Below are positions 9,383-16,343 of a stretch of 64,000 nucleotides of DNA, piece by piece; position 1 is the first letter of the stretch, and every line of letters begins with the position of its first letter. Source of the stretch: an uncultured Duncaniella sp. Lineage in GTDB: Bacteria; Bacteroidota; Bacteroidia; Bacteroidales; Muribaculaceae. The stretch lies in NCBI GenBank assembly GCA_910589485.1, contig CAJUSW010000012.1, forward strand, positions 1 through 64,000, read 5' to 3'. Below the pieces are notes generated by a model. It was not told the DNA's origin. It saw only the letters and a list, made by a program, of their open reading frames with translations, and ran no database searches. The position numbers and the translations under genes are program-made.

Positions 9383-9790
9383 TCAATAGGTCACAACGGG
9401 CGGCAACTCCTTGGCCTGAGCGATCATTTTCTCAAGCTCGGCTACCGACGGGACGCGGTTGCAAAGGTTCTTGGCATCGTTCACCTCCACCAATTTAGGC
9501 TGAAGGTTAGCGGCCACGCGGTGACGGAACTCTTTTACAGTATCAACGCCCGCAGCCTCAAGAAGCTCGGCAAACTGTCCGGCCACGCCTTTGATCCTGA
9601 AGAGATCGGCATGGTTGGTCCATTTAAGAATGAGTTTCTCACTTATGCCGGTCTGTTCGGCAACAGCCTCCCTACCCTTCTTGGTGGCACACTTGGAGAG
9701 CAGATCTTCGGTAGTGCGGATGTCCGCGGCCTGCAATTTTGCTGCATAGCTCTCACCGATTCCCTCGATTTGTTCAATTTTATATACCAT
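9383..9790 (-). CDS. DUF4332 helix-hairpin-helix protein
   Basis: This 135-residue soluble protein contains two helix-hairpin-helix-like repeats: IEGIGESYAAKLQAADI near residue 8 and IKGVAGQFAELLEAAGV near residue 66. The pattern matches DUF4332, a family of small HhH proteins of unknown role, possibly nucleic-acid binding. It appears monocistronic, set off from prfC by a hairpin. No function can be assigned. Confidence 0.75.
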   Translation of the reverse strand: MVYKIEQIEGIGESYAAKLQAADIRTTEDLLSKCATKKGREAVAEQTGISEKLILKWTNHADLFRIKGVAGQFAELLEAAGVDTVKEFRHRVAANLQPKLVEVNDAKNLCNRVPSVAELEKMIAQAKELPPVVTY

Positions 9791-9904
9791 AATAGCTATT
9801 TTTTAGTGTGAGTATATATTGTTAAACAATCCTGGATGTCAGTCGGTTTAACCACAACCGATGAAGATTGGCAATAAAATGGTGCGATAAAAATGCGTCC
9901 GGGT

Positions 9905-9936
9905 ATTGCACAATTGAAATATTTGTCTTAACTTTG
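9905..9936 (+). promoter_or_regulatory. Promoter of tRNA-Cys
   Basis: A TAACTTTG -7 box (9929-9936) follows an ATTG -33 element (9905-9908) at 20-nt spacing and points at the tRNA-Cys gene 26 nt downstream. Confidence 0.65.
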
Positions 9937-9961
9937 CAGTGCAAAAACCAAAAAGGTCTAT

Positions 9962-10032
9962 GGTTCCTTGGCCGAGTGGTTAGGCACCGGTCTGCAAAAC
10001 CGTTTACAGCAGTTCGATTCTGCTAGGAACCT
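9962..10032 (+). tRNA. tRNA-Cys (anticodon GCA)
   Basis: This 71-nt cloverleaf has acceptor strands GGTTCCT and AGGAACC, a D-arm around GGCCGAGTGGTTAGGC, an anticodon loop CTGCAAA (GCA) and T-arm CAGCAGTTCGATTCTGCT. CCA is not encoded. It is followed by its own terminator and then by repeat element A. Confidence 0.95.
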
Positions 10033-10040
10033 CAACCACA

Positions 10041-10080
10041 AAAACCTCAATGACGCCCGCAAGCAGATTTGAGGTTTTTT
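10041..10080 (+). terminator. Rho-independent terminator of tRNA-Cys
   Basis: AAAACCTCAA pairs with TTGAGGTTTT over a 10-bp stem that runs into a T-tract, starting 9 nt after the tRNA end. Confidence 0.85.
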
Positions 10081-10203
10081 CATATCCTCTATTTTGGTAT
10101 GAGAGGCAGTAAATTTGGGGTCAGCGGATTTTTCCGGTTGGCGACGTGGGGGATCAGGCATAAAGTTTAGCAAGCCTGAACATGAATGGGGCAGTAGAAT
10201 TGG

Positions 10204-10283
10204 ATTTCGGTAGGTGTAGACCACAGATCCAAAGATTAAATTTCGGTAGGTATAGACCATAGATCCAAAGATCAAAATCTACT
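10204..10283. repeat. Short tandem repeat at the left edge of element A
   Basis: The phrase TTTCGGTAGGTgTAGACCAcAGATCCAAAGAT occurs twice about 40 bp apart with few differences. Its complement (GGATCTATGGTCTA) recurs at 48930-48943, on the far side of element B, so this is one of the shared flank modules. Confidence 0.6.
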
Positions 10284-10358
10284 AATCCTTTTTTTCGGTC
10301 CGTAAATTCCCCGCAGGCCAACAACCCACCAAGCCTCGAAGAGGCGATGCAATTATAT

Positions 10359-10424
10359 CCCCACCACGAGGGAACGTGCAAATCGCCCGCCAGGGCAAGA
10401 TTTGCGCGTTTCCGAGGCGTGGGG
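10359..10424. other. Conserved 66-nt hairpin upstream of the element A gene
   Basis: CCCCAC at the left pairs with GTGGGG at the right; inside, GCAAATC-GCCC pairs with GGGC-GATTTGC, and the arms between are partly complementary. The same 66-nt structure is at 48662-48727. Most differences between copies fall in the loop or already mismatched positions. Confidence 0.6.
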
Positions 10425-10684
10425 AAAATGAAACACATACCAAAATGGGCGTCGAAGACGTCCTATAATTCTCCGCGTCACCCTCCCTAACCTCCTATAC
10501 CCCACCAATATACTCTAAAAAACCTCTTGATCTCTGGTCCAATCCCAAATCCCTCTGGCCCTCTGGTCTAAAAAATCTAATCCCTATACTCTATACTTTC
10601 CCCTCTATACTCAAAAAATCCTCTGGTCTAAAAAATCCTACAACGACACGACATTATCGCACCATATCACCCTCCCCGGTAACC

Positions 10685-10692
10685 TACCTTTG
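10685..10692 (+). promoter_or_regulatory. Promoter -7 box of the element A gene, nearly leaderless
   Basis: TACCTTTG fits the -7 consensus and ends 8 nt before the ATG, so the transcript should begin only a few nucleotides upstream of the start codon. The same arrangement is kept in element B (48413-48420). Confidence 0.6.
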
Positions 10693-10700
10693 CCGGTGAT

Positions 10701-11465
10701 ATGAAACCAACGAGCCACAAGGTAACCCACCTGACAAAACGAATCCGTCGCCCAGACATCTGGTGCCACTCATTCTCTCGATTTCTCGGCCGGGAACTAA
10801 CCCCCGTCGAGAAAACCGTCATATCCCGGCTCGAACGCGCCCGCCGGCTCTCCCGCCCGCGCCCCATCGTCATCGTCGACCCCAAAGGCTACGACTCAAC
10901 CAACCTCCTCCGCTCATATCTCGACTACCGCCTCGCAACCTCCCCCGAGGGCGCAACCGCACTCCTCTACCTCTCAAAAGAAGGAAAAGATCGAGAATTC
11001 GGCAAAATGTACCCCGAATATACCGGCTACACCCGCCGTCAGGTCAAAACCCTGCACAAACGCATCCGTTACGCCTCCTACTCCCGCCCCGACAGCGTCC
11101 GCGGCACCTCCCCCGCCTTCATGCTCCTGCTCAACGCCCAGGAATACAAAGGCTACTCCCCCATGCAACCCGACCCCGGGAAATTCCTCAGCCTCTGCTC
11201 CGCACTATTCCCATTATTGTGCGGCATAGGCTTCCTTGTCATACACATAAACGTCGACAGGGAACAGATCCCCGCCTTCTTCTACCTCGGCATGCAGGGC
11301 CACACCACACAGAGGCCCCCGAAACCCGAGCCCCCGGTCGAGACCGCCATACTCGTCCTCACCGACCCAACGTCCATCCTCCGCTGGAGCCTGCCCACCC
11401 GCGAGGGCCCGCAAGGCCATCCGGCAGACGATGCACCAATCCCCCGTCCACCCATACCCATCTAA
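10701..11465 (+). CDS. Orphan protein of element A, possible degenerate terminase ATPase-like domain
   Basis: I do not recognise this 254-residue protein as a named family. It has no signal peptide. A basic N-terminus is followed by a strand-loop-helix PIVIVDPKGYDSTNLL (55-70), where a terminase would have its Walker A (R-Q-x-G-x-S-T). Next come LLYLSK (88-93), RGTSPAFMLLLNAQEYKGY (134-152) at the Walker B place, and GIGFLVIHIN (175-184) at the coupling-motif place. This order resembles the N-terminal ATPase of phage large terminases, but the Walker lysine and acidic residues are missing and there is no nuclease domain. That likeness is my own inference. The copy at 47640-48404 differs by many synonymous changes (for example CTCCTCCGC versus CTATTGAGA, both Leu-Leu-Arg), so this frame is the coding one. 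Codons are strongly C-ending and the tail is proline-rich. Confidence 0.65.
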   Translation: MKPTSHKVTHLTKRIRRPDIWCHSFSRFLGRELTPVEKTVISRLERARRLSRPRPIVIVDPKGYDSTNLLRSYLDYRLATSPEGATALLYLSKEGKDREFGKMYPEYTGYTRRQVKTLHKRIRYASYSRPDSVRGTSPAFMLLLNAQEYKGYSPMQPDPGKFLSLCSALFPLLCGIGFLVIHINVDREQIPAFFYLGMQGHTTQRPPKPEPPVETAILVLTDPTSILRWSLPTREGPQGHPADDAPIPRPPIPI

Positions 11466-11863
11466 GCGGAGCGCCGACCTCCGCCGTTCCCACCGGAACC
11501 AACAATAAGGTTATAGGAAATAGTAGAGCTGCAAAATCGATAGCTCATAAACCTATAAACCCCTAAACCTATAAACTCCCCCTTCCCGATCGGCAAGAGC
11601 CCCTTGACATACTGCTACAACACTAAAAAACAAAATGACTCCCACCCGTGAGGGCAGGAGCCATTATATCTATAAAAGGCCTTTGGTTCTCTGGTCTAAA
11701 CCCTTTGGCTAAAAATCTAATCACTACTCCATACTTAAAAATCCGCCGTCCCCAATTTCATCGTCCCTTCGGGACTTAGTGAGTGGAGGAGCGGAGGCTA
11801 TTGCCCCGTAATAATGGTTGGTCTTTATGGACTATTGGTAAGTGATATTCATTATAGTATGAG
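11466..11863. other. Downstream flank of element A, no gene
   Basis: The stretch holds a short hairpin block (11635-11665) that as a minus-strand RNA would be a stem followed by TTTTGTTTTTT. A GGTCTAAA/CTAATCACTACTCCATAC module follows, matching those around element B, and then a CATCGTCCCTTCGGGACTTAGTGAG fragment. I see no open frame with coding character. Confidence 0.5.
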
Positions 11864-11871
11864 TAAATTTG
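11864..11871 (+). promoter_or_regulatory. Promoter -7 box of the CMD-cupin gene
   Basis: TAAATTTG fits the -7 consensus. Transcription from here would place the palindromic repeat at 11877-11945 in the 5' leader of the CMD-cupin mRNA. Confidence 0.4.
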
Positions 11872-11876
11872 CAGAG

Positions 11877-11945
11877 AATAAGTCTTAAAAAGAAACGCTA
11901 TATGTAAGCCCTAAAAGAACTTGCTTAATAGCATTAATATTAAGA
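11877..11945 (+). repeat. GTAAGTC-family repeat upstream of the CMD-cupin gene
   Basis: The sequence AATAAGTCTTAAAAA, the core CGCTATATGTAAGCCCTAAA and the inverted TTAATATTAAGAC match the repeat family seen at 3097, 36552 and 45589. It is a degenerate copy ending 35 nt before the ATG. Confidence 0.6.
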
Positions 11946-11980
11946 CATCATATTCGGCTATTAAATTTTAATCCATACTT

Positions 11981-12829
11981 ATGAAGAAAGGCATACTTTT
12001 CACGATGCTAATAATTACAAGTTTGATCATGGCTAATTCTCAAAATCCAACAAAACTTACCGACAAGCCGTCGGTAATAACCCAGACGGCTGGCAAACAA
12101 CAGCTCGGCGATTTCGCTCCGAAATTCGCGGAACTCAATGATGATGTGTTGTTTGGCGAAGTATGGAGCAGGACTGATAAACTTGCGCTACGCGACCGCA
12201 GTATAGTGACCGTTACGGCACTTGTGGCAAGCGGTATCATCGACCAATCGCTCACCTATCATTTTCAGGAGGCCAAGAAGAATGGCGTGACCCGCACCGA
12301 GATCGCTGAGATACTCACTCAAATAGCTTTCTACGCCGGGTGGCCCAAGGCTTGGGGCGCATTCCGCCAGGCCGTGGAGGTGTGGAACGACAGCACCGAG
12401 GTCTCGGATGCCCGTCAACAGTTTGAACGCGAGCTGATGTTTCCGATCGGAGAGCCTAACACTGCCTATGCAAAATATTTCATCGGCAACAGTTATCTCT
12501 CTCCGATATCCACTGAGCAGGTACAGTTCTTTAACGTGACGTTTGAGCCCCGTTGCCGTAATAACTGGCATATCCATCATGCCTCGAAAGGCGGAGGCCA
12601 GATGCTGGTGGGCGTAGGAGGCCGTGGCTGGTATCAGGAAGAGGGGAAGCCTGCGGTGGAGATTCTGCCCGGCACCGTGATCCATATTCCGGCCAATGTG
12701 AAACACTGGCATGGCGCGGCGGCCGACGGCTGGTTCTCGCACCTCGCCTTTGAGATACCCGGCGAGAATACCTCAAACGAATGGTGCGAGCCCGTCACCG
12801 ATGAGGAGTACGACAAGCTAACAAAATAA
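11981..12829 (+). CDS. Exported carboxymuconolactone decarboxylase-like and cupin fusion protein
   Basis: The 282-residue protein starts with a signal peptide (MKKGILFTMLIITSLIMANS). It then carries a CMD-type all-helical domain (about 35-125; ALRDRSIVTVTALVASG, RTEIAEILTQIAFYAGWP) and a cupin barrel (about 165-260). The cupin has the metal-ligand pattern WHIHHASKGGGQ and HIPANVKHWHG. The CMD part lacks the CxxC pair of AhpD-type members, so a peroxidase role is unlikely. CMD-cupin fusions are known but mostly uncharacterised; ring-cleavage lactone or quinone chemistry is possible. Export to the periplasm is unusual for this architecture. A 26-bp palindrome separates it from the convergent DUF4293 gene. 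Confidence 0.8.
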   Translation: MKKGILFTMLIITSLIMANSQNPTKLTDKPSVITQTAGKQQLGDFAPKFAELNDDVLFGEVWSRTDKLALRDRSIVTVTALVASGIIDQSLTYHFQEAKKNGVTRTEIAEILTQIAFYAGWPKAWGAFRQAVEVWNDSTEVSDARQQFERELMFPIGEPNTAYAKYFIGNSYLSPISTEQVQFFNVTFEPRCRNNWHIHHASKGGGQMLVGVGGRGWYQEEGKPAVEILPGTVIHIPANVKHWHGAAADGWFSHLAFEIPGENTSNEWCEPVTDEEYDKLTK

Positions 12830-12845
12830 AAGTCAACACACAATA

Positions 12846-12903
12846 ACTGCAATTCAGGCATGCTTATGAGATCAGTGTCTCATAGGCATGCCTGAATTGC
12901 AGT
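12846..12903. terminator. Bidirectional terminator: near-perfect 26-bp palindrome
   Basis: Two 26-nt arms (12846-12871 and 12878-12903) are complementary except for one position that still gives a G-T pair in RNA, around a 6-nt loop TCAGTG. It lies between the convergent CMD-cupin and DUF4293 genes, with A/T-rich tails on both sides. Confidence 0.8.
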
Positions 12904-12918
12904 CAATTTTAAATAAGT

Positions 12919-13353
12919 TTACCGAAGACGGTTGTAGGAGTTCAGCAACTTGATGTCGTGGTTGATCCCTTTCACAGCAAGGATCTCAAGGAAAGCCGCG
13001 ATGGGGAGCAGGATATCCCACACGCTGAAATGAGCGTCAAGCCCCTCAGCCTCGGCCTGCTTGTAGAGCGCGAAACACACTGTGGCGATGAGTGCGAGCG
13101 TGAGCATAAGGCATATCACCAGCACCGTGCGCTGAAGCGGCATGTTGCGGAACAGGAACATGTCGGTAAGGAGCAGGATTATTACCGCTCCCGCAGGGAT
13201 AAGGATCCCATACTCGGACATGGTGTAGAGCGATGTTGACACCTGGGGATCGGCTGTAAGGTCTATGACCTCGCCGTAAGGCACCACTACAAATATGGCC
13301 ATAGCTATGATGGACAGGAAGATGTAGAGTGTCTGGATTCTCTGAATCTGCAT
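12919..13353 (-). CDS. DUF4293 family membrane protein
   Basis: The 144-residue protein has four hydrophobic segments (about 8-27, 45-65, 73-95, 112-128), a short acidic periplasmic stretch, and the C-terminal signature LLNSYNRLR typical of DUF4293, a Bacteroidetes-specific family of unknown function. It appears to be a single-gene unit. Confidence 0.8.
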   Translation of the reverse strand: MQIQRIQTLYIFLSIIAMAIFVVVPYGEVIDLTADPQVSTSLYTMSEYGILIPAGAVIILLLTDMFLFRNMPLQRTVLVICLMLTLALIATVCFALYKQAEAEGLDAHFSVWDILLPIAAFLEILAVKGINHDIKLLNSYNRLR

Positions 13354-13408
13354 AACGGAGATATTTTGTTAGTTGAACGTTTTAGGAAATGTTAAACCAC
13401 CTCATATT

Positions 13409-13438
13409 CTCAACAAGGCCAGTGGCCTGATTGTTGAG
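13409..13438 (-). terminator. Hairpin after the PKD lipoprotein gene
   Basis: CTCAACAA pairs with TTGTTGAG, with an inner GGCC pair. It lies 24 nt past the stop of the PKD lipoprotein gene. No strong T-run follows. Confidence 0.4.
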
Positions 13439-13461
13439 GGGCAGGCGAAAAAAGCCGGTGG

Positions 13462-15246
13462 TCAATAGGAGGTCTCGTCCTTGAAACCGAACACCTCGGT
13501 AGAGTTTTCGCCAAGCTGTCCGGCATCGGCATTAACACCGGTCTGCACCTTGATAAAGTCGATATGCGTGAGAGCGGCGGGAGAACCGTCGGGGTTCACG
13601 GCATCGGAAATACGGAAATAGTTAGCCAAAGCACCTGCCTCGGGGTTATCCTTCACCTTCAAATCATCACCGAAATTGTCGGCATATCCCCATGGGAAAG
13701 GCTCGTTGGACCACATGCCCGTCACCGACGACTGCACGGTGCGGGCGGCCAGGCGCACGCCATACAAAGTATAGGAATCCTCCTTGATCCAGAGCGGGTA
13801 ATAATAAGGCTGAGGATGCTGGGAAGGAATGCGCCTCACTACACCCGTGGCTCCTTCGCTATCTATCCACCGGGTGTTCATCTCGGGACCCGGGCGGAAA
13901 TATGTGAGAGAATAGTACTCGATAGTTTCAGGCTTGCCGTATTCCGAACCTTTGAGCTGATACCACTCATCGTCGGGGATGCCGTTGCCATTGACATCCT
14001 GCATCACCCACACTATGCCGGGCTCGCTGGATGTATCAATAGGATTGCCCTTGATGGAGAAATCGTATCCACCCCTGTTGGGGATACTATGATCGAAACC
14101 CACGGTGATGAATCCGCCCCATGCACCGAGTGACACGCTCAGCTCGCGGTCAAGACGGTCCTTGGCATATCCACAGGCTGCCTCATGGGTGCTCTCACCG
14201 TTGAAATCCGACACGGCCTTTTCGTTGATAAACTGTCCGGGCGCGGGAATATATTCATACACCTTGGTGGCAGTCAGGGAATTTCCGGCGACATACGGAC
14301 GAACCCCGGCCGGCTTGCAACACTTCACAACAATATCGACCGACGCCTCGGCGACACCTGTAGAGCTGATGTTACGGCTGTAACGCTCACGGGCCGACGG
14401 ATCGGAATAACCGGCTGTGAAAGTGACCTTGTACTCCCCTATTCCGGCAGGCGTGAAAGCGAAAAGCAGATCATCGGCACCCGCCACGGCCTCGCCATCG
14501 ATACTCCAACTGCAGGTAACGCCATCGGTCACCGAGAGATAGGGACGGAGGTAGATTGTGCCTCCCTCGGCCACATAACGGGGCACATCGGCCGAAGTGG
14601 TAAAATACATCGGCGTAGGGATCACTATGCTGACCGGCATACGGTCGACAACCTCGACATCAAAACTCTTTTCGGTCGAGCCGTCGGCATTAGTCGCCGT
14701 GAACGACAGGGAATAGCGACCGGGAGTCGAGGACAAGAACCTGTAGGACAGATCATCGCCCACAGGCTTGCCATCGAGCGTCCAGCTGTAAGTGGCTCCG
14801 TCGGCGTTGATCACATCGGGAGTGATCTCATATTCATGTCCGGCGAGGACCTTGAGGCCACCCTCAGGCACGGCGATAGAGATGACCGGGGGAGCGAGCT
14901 CGTCGGCATCAATGCGGATCTCCTCGGAAGCCTTGCCTCCTGAGGAGATCACGCTGATGGTGATGTAGTAAGTTCCAGGCTCATTGAACGTGTAGCTGAG
15001 CGCAGGCTTGTCGGAGATCAACGCGCCATCGCATGTCCACAGGTATTCGGTAGTGTTATCCACATTCCGGTAGACAGGCGAGATCGAGAACTCCTTGCCT
15101 ATTTTCACGAGATAATAGCCGTCCTCGCTGTCCAGTTCTATAACCGGAGGCAATGACTCGGACAGGATCTCGCCATCCTTGTTGCATGATACCACAAAGA
15201 GCGAGAGTGTGACCAGCAACAGGTGAATGAGCCGGGACTTGTACAT
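13462..15246 (-). CDS. Surface lipoprotein with tandem PKD/Ig-like domains
   Basis: The 594-residue protein has a lipoprotein signal ending LFVVSC, so it is lipid-anchored, probably at the outer membrane. Three PKD-like beta-sandwich repeats follow, each with a YxWT or CSWSIDG-type core (around residues 65-70, 150-155, 245-250). The C-terminal half (about 320-594) is a separate domain with the segments SVSLGAWGGFITVGFDHSI, QDVNGNGIPDDEWYQ and YYYPLWI. That layout is seen in Bacteroidetes cell-surface proteins. It lies 12 nt downstream of the DUF4465 lipoprotein gene and is probably co-transcribed. A glycan or cofactor-binding role is possible but unproven. Confidence 0.7.
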   Translation of the reverse strand: MYKSRLIHLLLVTLSLFVVSCNKDGEILSESLPPVIELDSEDGYYLVKIGKEFSISPVYRNVDNTTEYLWTCDGALISDKPALSYTFNEPGTYYITISVISSGGKASEEIRIDADELAPPVISIAVPEGGLKVLAGHEYEITPDVINADGATYSWTLDGKPVGDDLSYRFLSSTPGRYSLSFTATNADGSTEKSFDVEVVDRMPVSIVIPTPMYFTTSADVPRYVAEGGTIYLRPYLSVTDGVTCSWSIDGEAVAGADDLLFAFTPAGIGEYKVTFTAGYSDPSARERYSRNISSTGVAEASVDIVVKCCKPAGVRPYVAGNSLTATKVYEYIPAPGQFINEKAVSDFNGESTHEAACGYAKDRLDRELSVSLGAWGGFITVGFDHSIPNRGGYDFSIKGNPIDTSSEPGIVWVMQDVNGNGIPDDEWYQLKGSEYGKPETIEYYSLTYFRPGPEMNTRWIDSEGATGVVRRIPSQHPQPYYYPLWIKEDSYTLYGVRLAARTVQSSVTGMWSNEPFPWGYADNFGDDLKVKDNPEAGALANYFRISDAVNPDGSPAALTHIDFIKVQTGVNADAGQLGENSTEVFGFKDETSY

Positions 15247-15258
15247 AGGGGGGATGGA

Positions 15259-16194
15259 TTAGTGAATTACTGTGATTTCAAGATCGTCGATAGCCACATA
15301 AGCGGGAGTGTTCAATCCCCAGTCTCCGGAATCGCTACCCTCGAAATCGATGGCCACGGTGCACACGTCGTTGCCGAGCGATGAGAGATCGACCTTGCTC
15401 CAACCGGTGCGGATCTCATCCTTCAGACCGGCCTCCTGATTGCGCGAGCTGTCAAAGTTGGCGAGATAGTATTCAACCTTCTTTCCGGTGGGACGGTTGT
15501 TCTTATCCATAGCCATGAAGATCACCTTGAACCAACCGTTGTTAGGCTCAAGAGCCTGGCAGAAGCTATTGCCATTCTTCATCACGAGATAATCGTAAGT
15601 GGTATTGCACACCCACACGCTGTTGAAGGTGCCATAGTAGGCTGTCCCCTCGACGGGAGAGTTGGGAGTAACCACGCGATAGCCATCCTTGTCAGTCAGG
15701 TAGATCTTGGCGCAACCATTATATTTGGATATCTCATCCTGTGCCATAGGGTCGCTGTGGCCGTTAACGATCACGAAGTTGGAACCGCTCTTGCCACCGT
15801 TCTTGTCATAGACGCTACACTGGTTGCTAAAGGTGTCACCGGTCATATTGGTGAAATTGGAGACAGCAAGACCGCCGTTCCAGAACTCATATGACCAGTA
15901 GGTGCCATCATATGACTTGGCATAATTGATGGAGAACTGGGCATATGCGCCTGACTCACCTATCGGGGCGAGATAGCCTGTGGTGATCTGATCGGCCGAT
16001 CCGGAATAGAGATTAGCTCCGTATTCATCGGAAGCCATCAGCAACTCGGGCACATTGTCGAAAGAGATACATCCGTTGGTAACGGTGTAGAGGAGAGAAT
16101 CATTATCATCCGATGAACAGCCGGTGGTCATCACTACGGCCATCATGGCCATGCTTCCAGTCAGAAATCTGAAGATTGGTTTCTTACAATTCAT
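15259..16194 (-). CDS. DUF4465 family lipoprotein
   Basis: I place the start at ATG 16194 because it gives a normal lipoprotein signal (MNCKKPIFRFLTG...TTGCSS); a longer frame to 16236 would begin inside the promoter. The 311-residue product has the DUF4465 pattern of aromatic-rich strands: SISYAK-like INYAKSYDGTYWSYEFWNGG, GDTFSNQCSVY and NFVIVNG. Family members are exported and often surface-exposed. Some gut Bacteroidetes homologues have been linked to vitamin B12 capture, but no B12 receptor or riboswitch is seen here. It leads a two-gene operon with the PKD lipoprotein. Confidence 0.7.
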   Translation of the reverse strand: MNCKKPIFRFLTGSMAMMAVVMTTGCSSDDNDSLLYTVTNGCISFDNVPELLMASDEYGANLYSGSADQITTGYLAPIGESGAYAQFSINYAKSYDGTYWSYEFWNGGLAVSNFTNMTGDTFSNQCSVYDKNGGKSGSNFVIVNGHSDPMAQDEISKYNGCAKIYLTDKDGYRVVTPNSPVEGTAYYGTFNSVWVCNTTYDYLVMKNGNSFCQALEPNNGWFKVIFMAMDKNNRPTGKKVEYYLANFDSSRNQEAGLKDEIRTGWSKVDLSSLGNDVCTVAIDFEGSDSGDWGLNTPAYVAIDDLEITVIH

Positions 16195-16233
16195 AATGTC
16201 TAAAAAAATGATTAATAATTCTACTTTGAGGTA

Positions 16234-16263
16234 CAAAATTACACATTATTTCCGTGAGCAAAG
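16234..16263 (-). promoter_or_regulatory. Promoter of the DUF4465-PKD lipoprotein operon
   Basis: On the minus strand TAATTTTG (16234-16241) forms the -7 box with a TTTG-type -33 element near 16259-16262. The position excludes translation from the upstream codon at 16236. Confidence 0.55.
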
Positions 16264-16305
16264 TAATAGCCATCGGCAAAAAGAGTATCTCACCGACGGC
16301 TATTA
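16264..16305 (-). terminator. Hairpin after gltD
   Basis: TAATAGCC-a-TCGG pairs with CCGA-c-GGCTATTA around a 16-nt loop, just downstream of the gltD stop. It also overlaps the upstream edge of the DUF4465 promoter region. Confidence 0.5.
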
Positions 16306-16343
16306 ACTACTATTAACAACAACAGATAGCGCGTATCAGCGCG

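Larger units (their letters stand above)
10297..11735 (+). repeat. Repeat element A (about 1.44 kb, inverted partner at 47338-48790)
   Basis: The block from the CGGTCCGTAAATTC edge to about 11735 matches, in inverted orientation, the block at 47338-48790. It holds, in order, a small GCCTC-TTC-GAGGC hairpin, a 66-nt hairpin, a CTATACTCTATACTTTCC module, a promoter, a 254-codon gene, and a hairpin/terminator module. The copies are near identical in the 3' half of the gene and more diverged in the flanks. I find no transposase, integrase or clean target-site duplication, so its mode of spread is unknown. The 668 bp between tRNA-Cys and the gene hold only these repeat modules. Confidence 0.75.

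Noticed and set aside
10154..10438. Small open frame on the minus strand (94 codons) with a partner at 48648-48863, both reading FIFPTPR and LHVPSWWGYN
   Set aside because: The shared part is the 66-nt hairpin and the GCCTC-TTC-GAGGC block read as protein. Differences fall mainly in loops, and the frames diverge and end differently, so structure explains it better than coding.
10763..11566. A second long open frame (267 codons) overlapping the element A gene, with a 248-codon counterpart at 47596-48342
   Set aside because: It is very rich in Pro, Arg and His, a product of the C-ending codons of the real gene. Differences between the two copies are synonymous in the 254-codon frame, not in this one.
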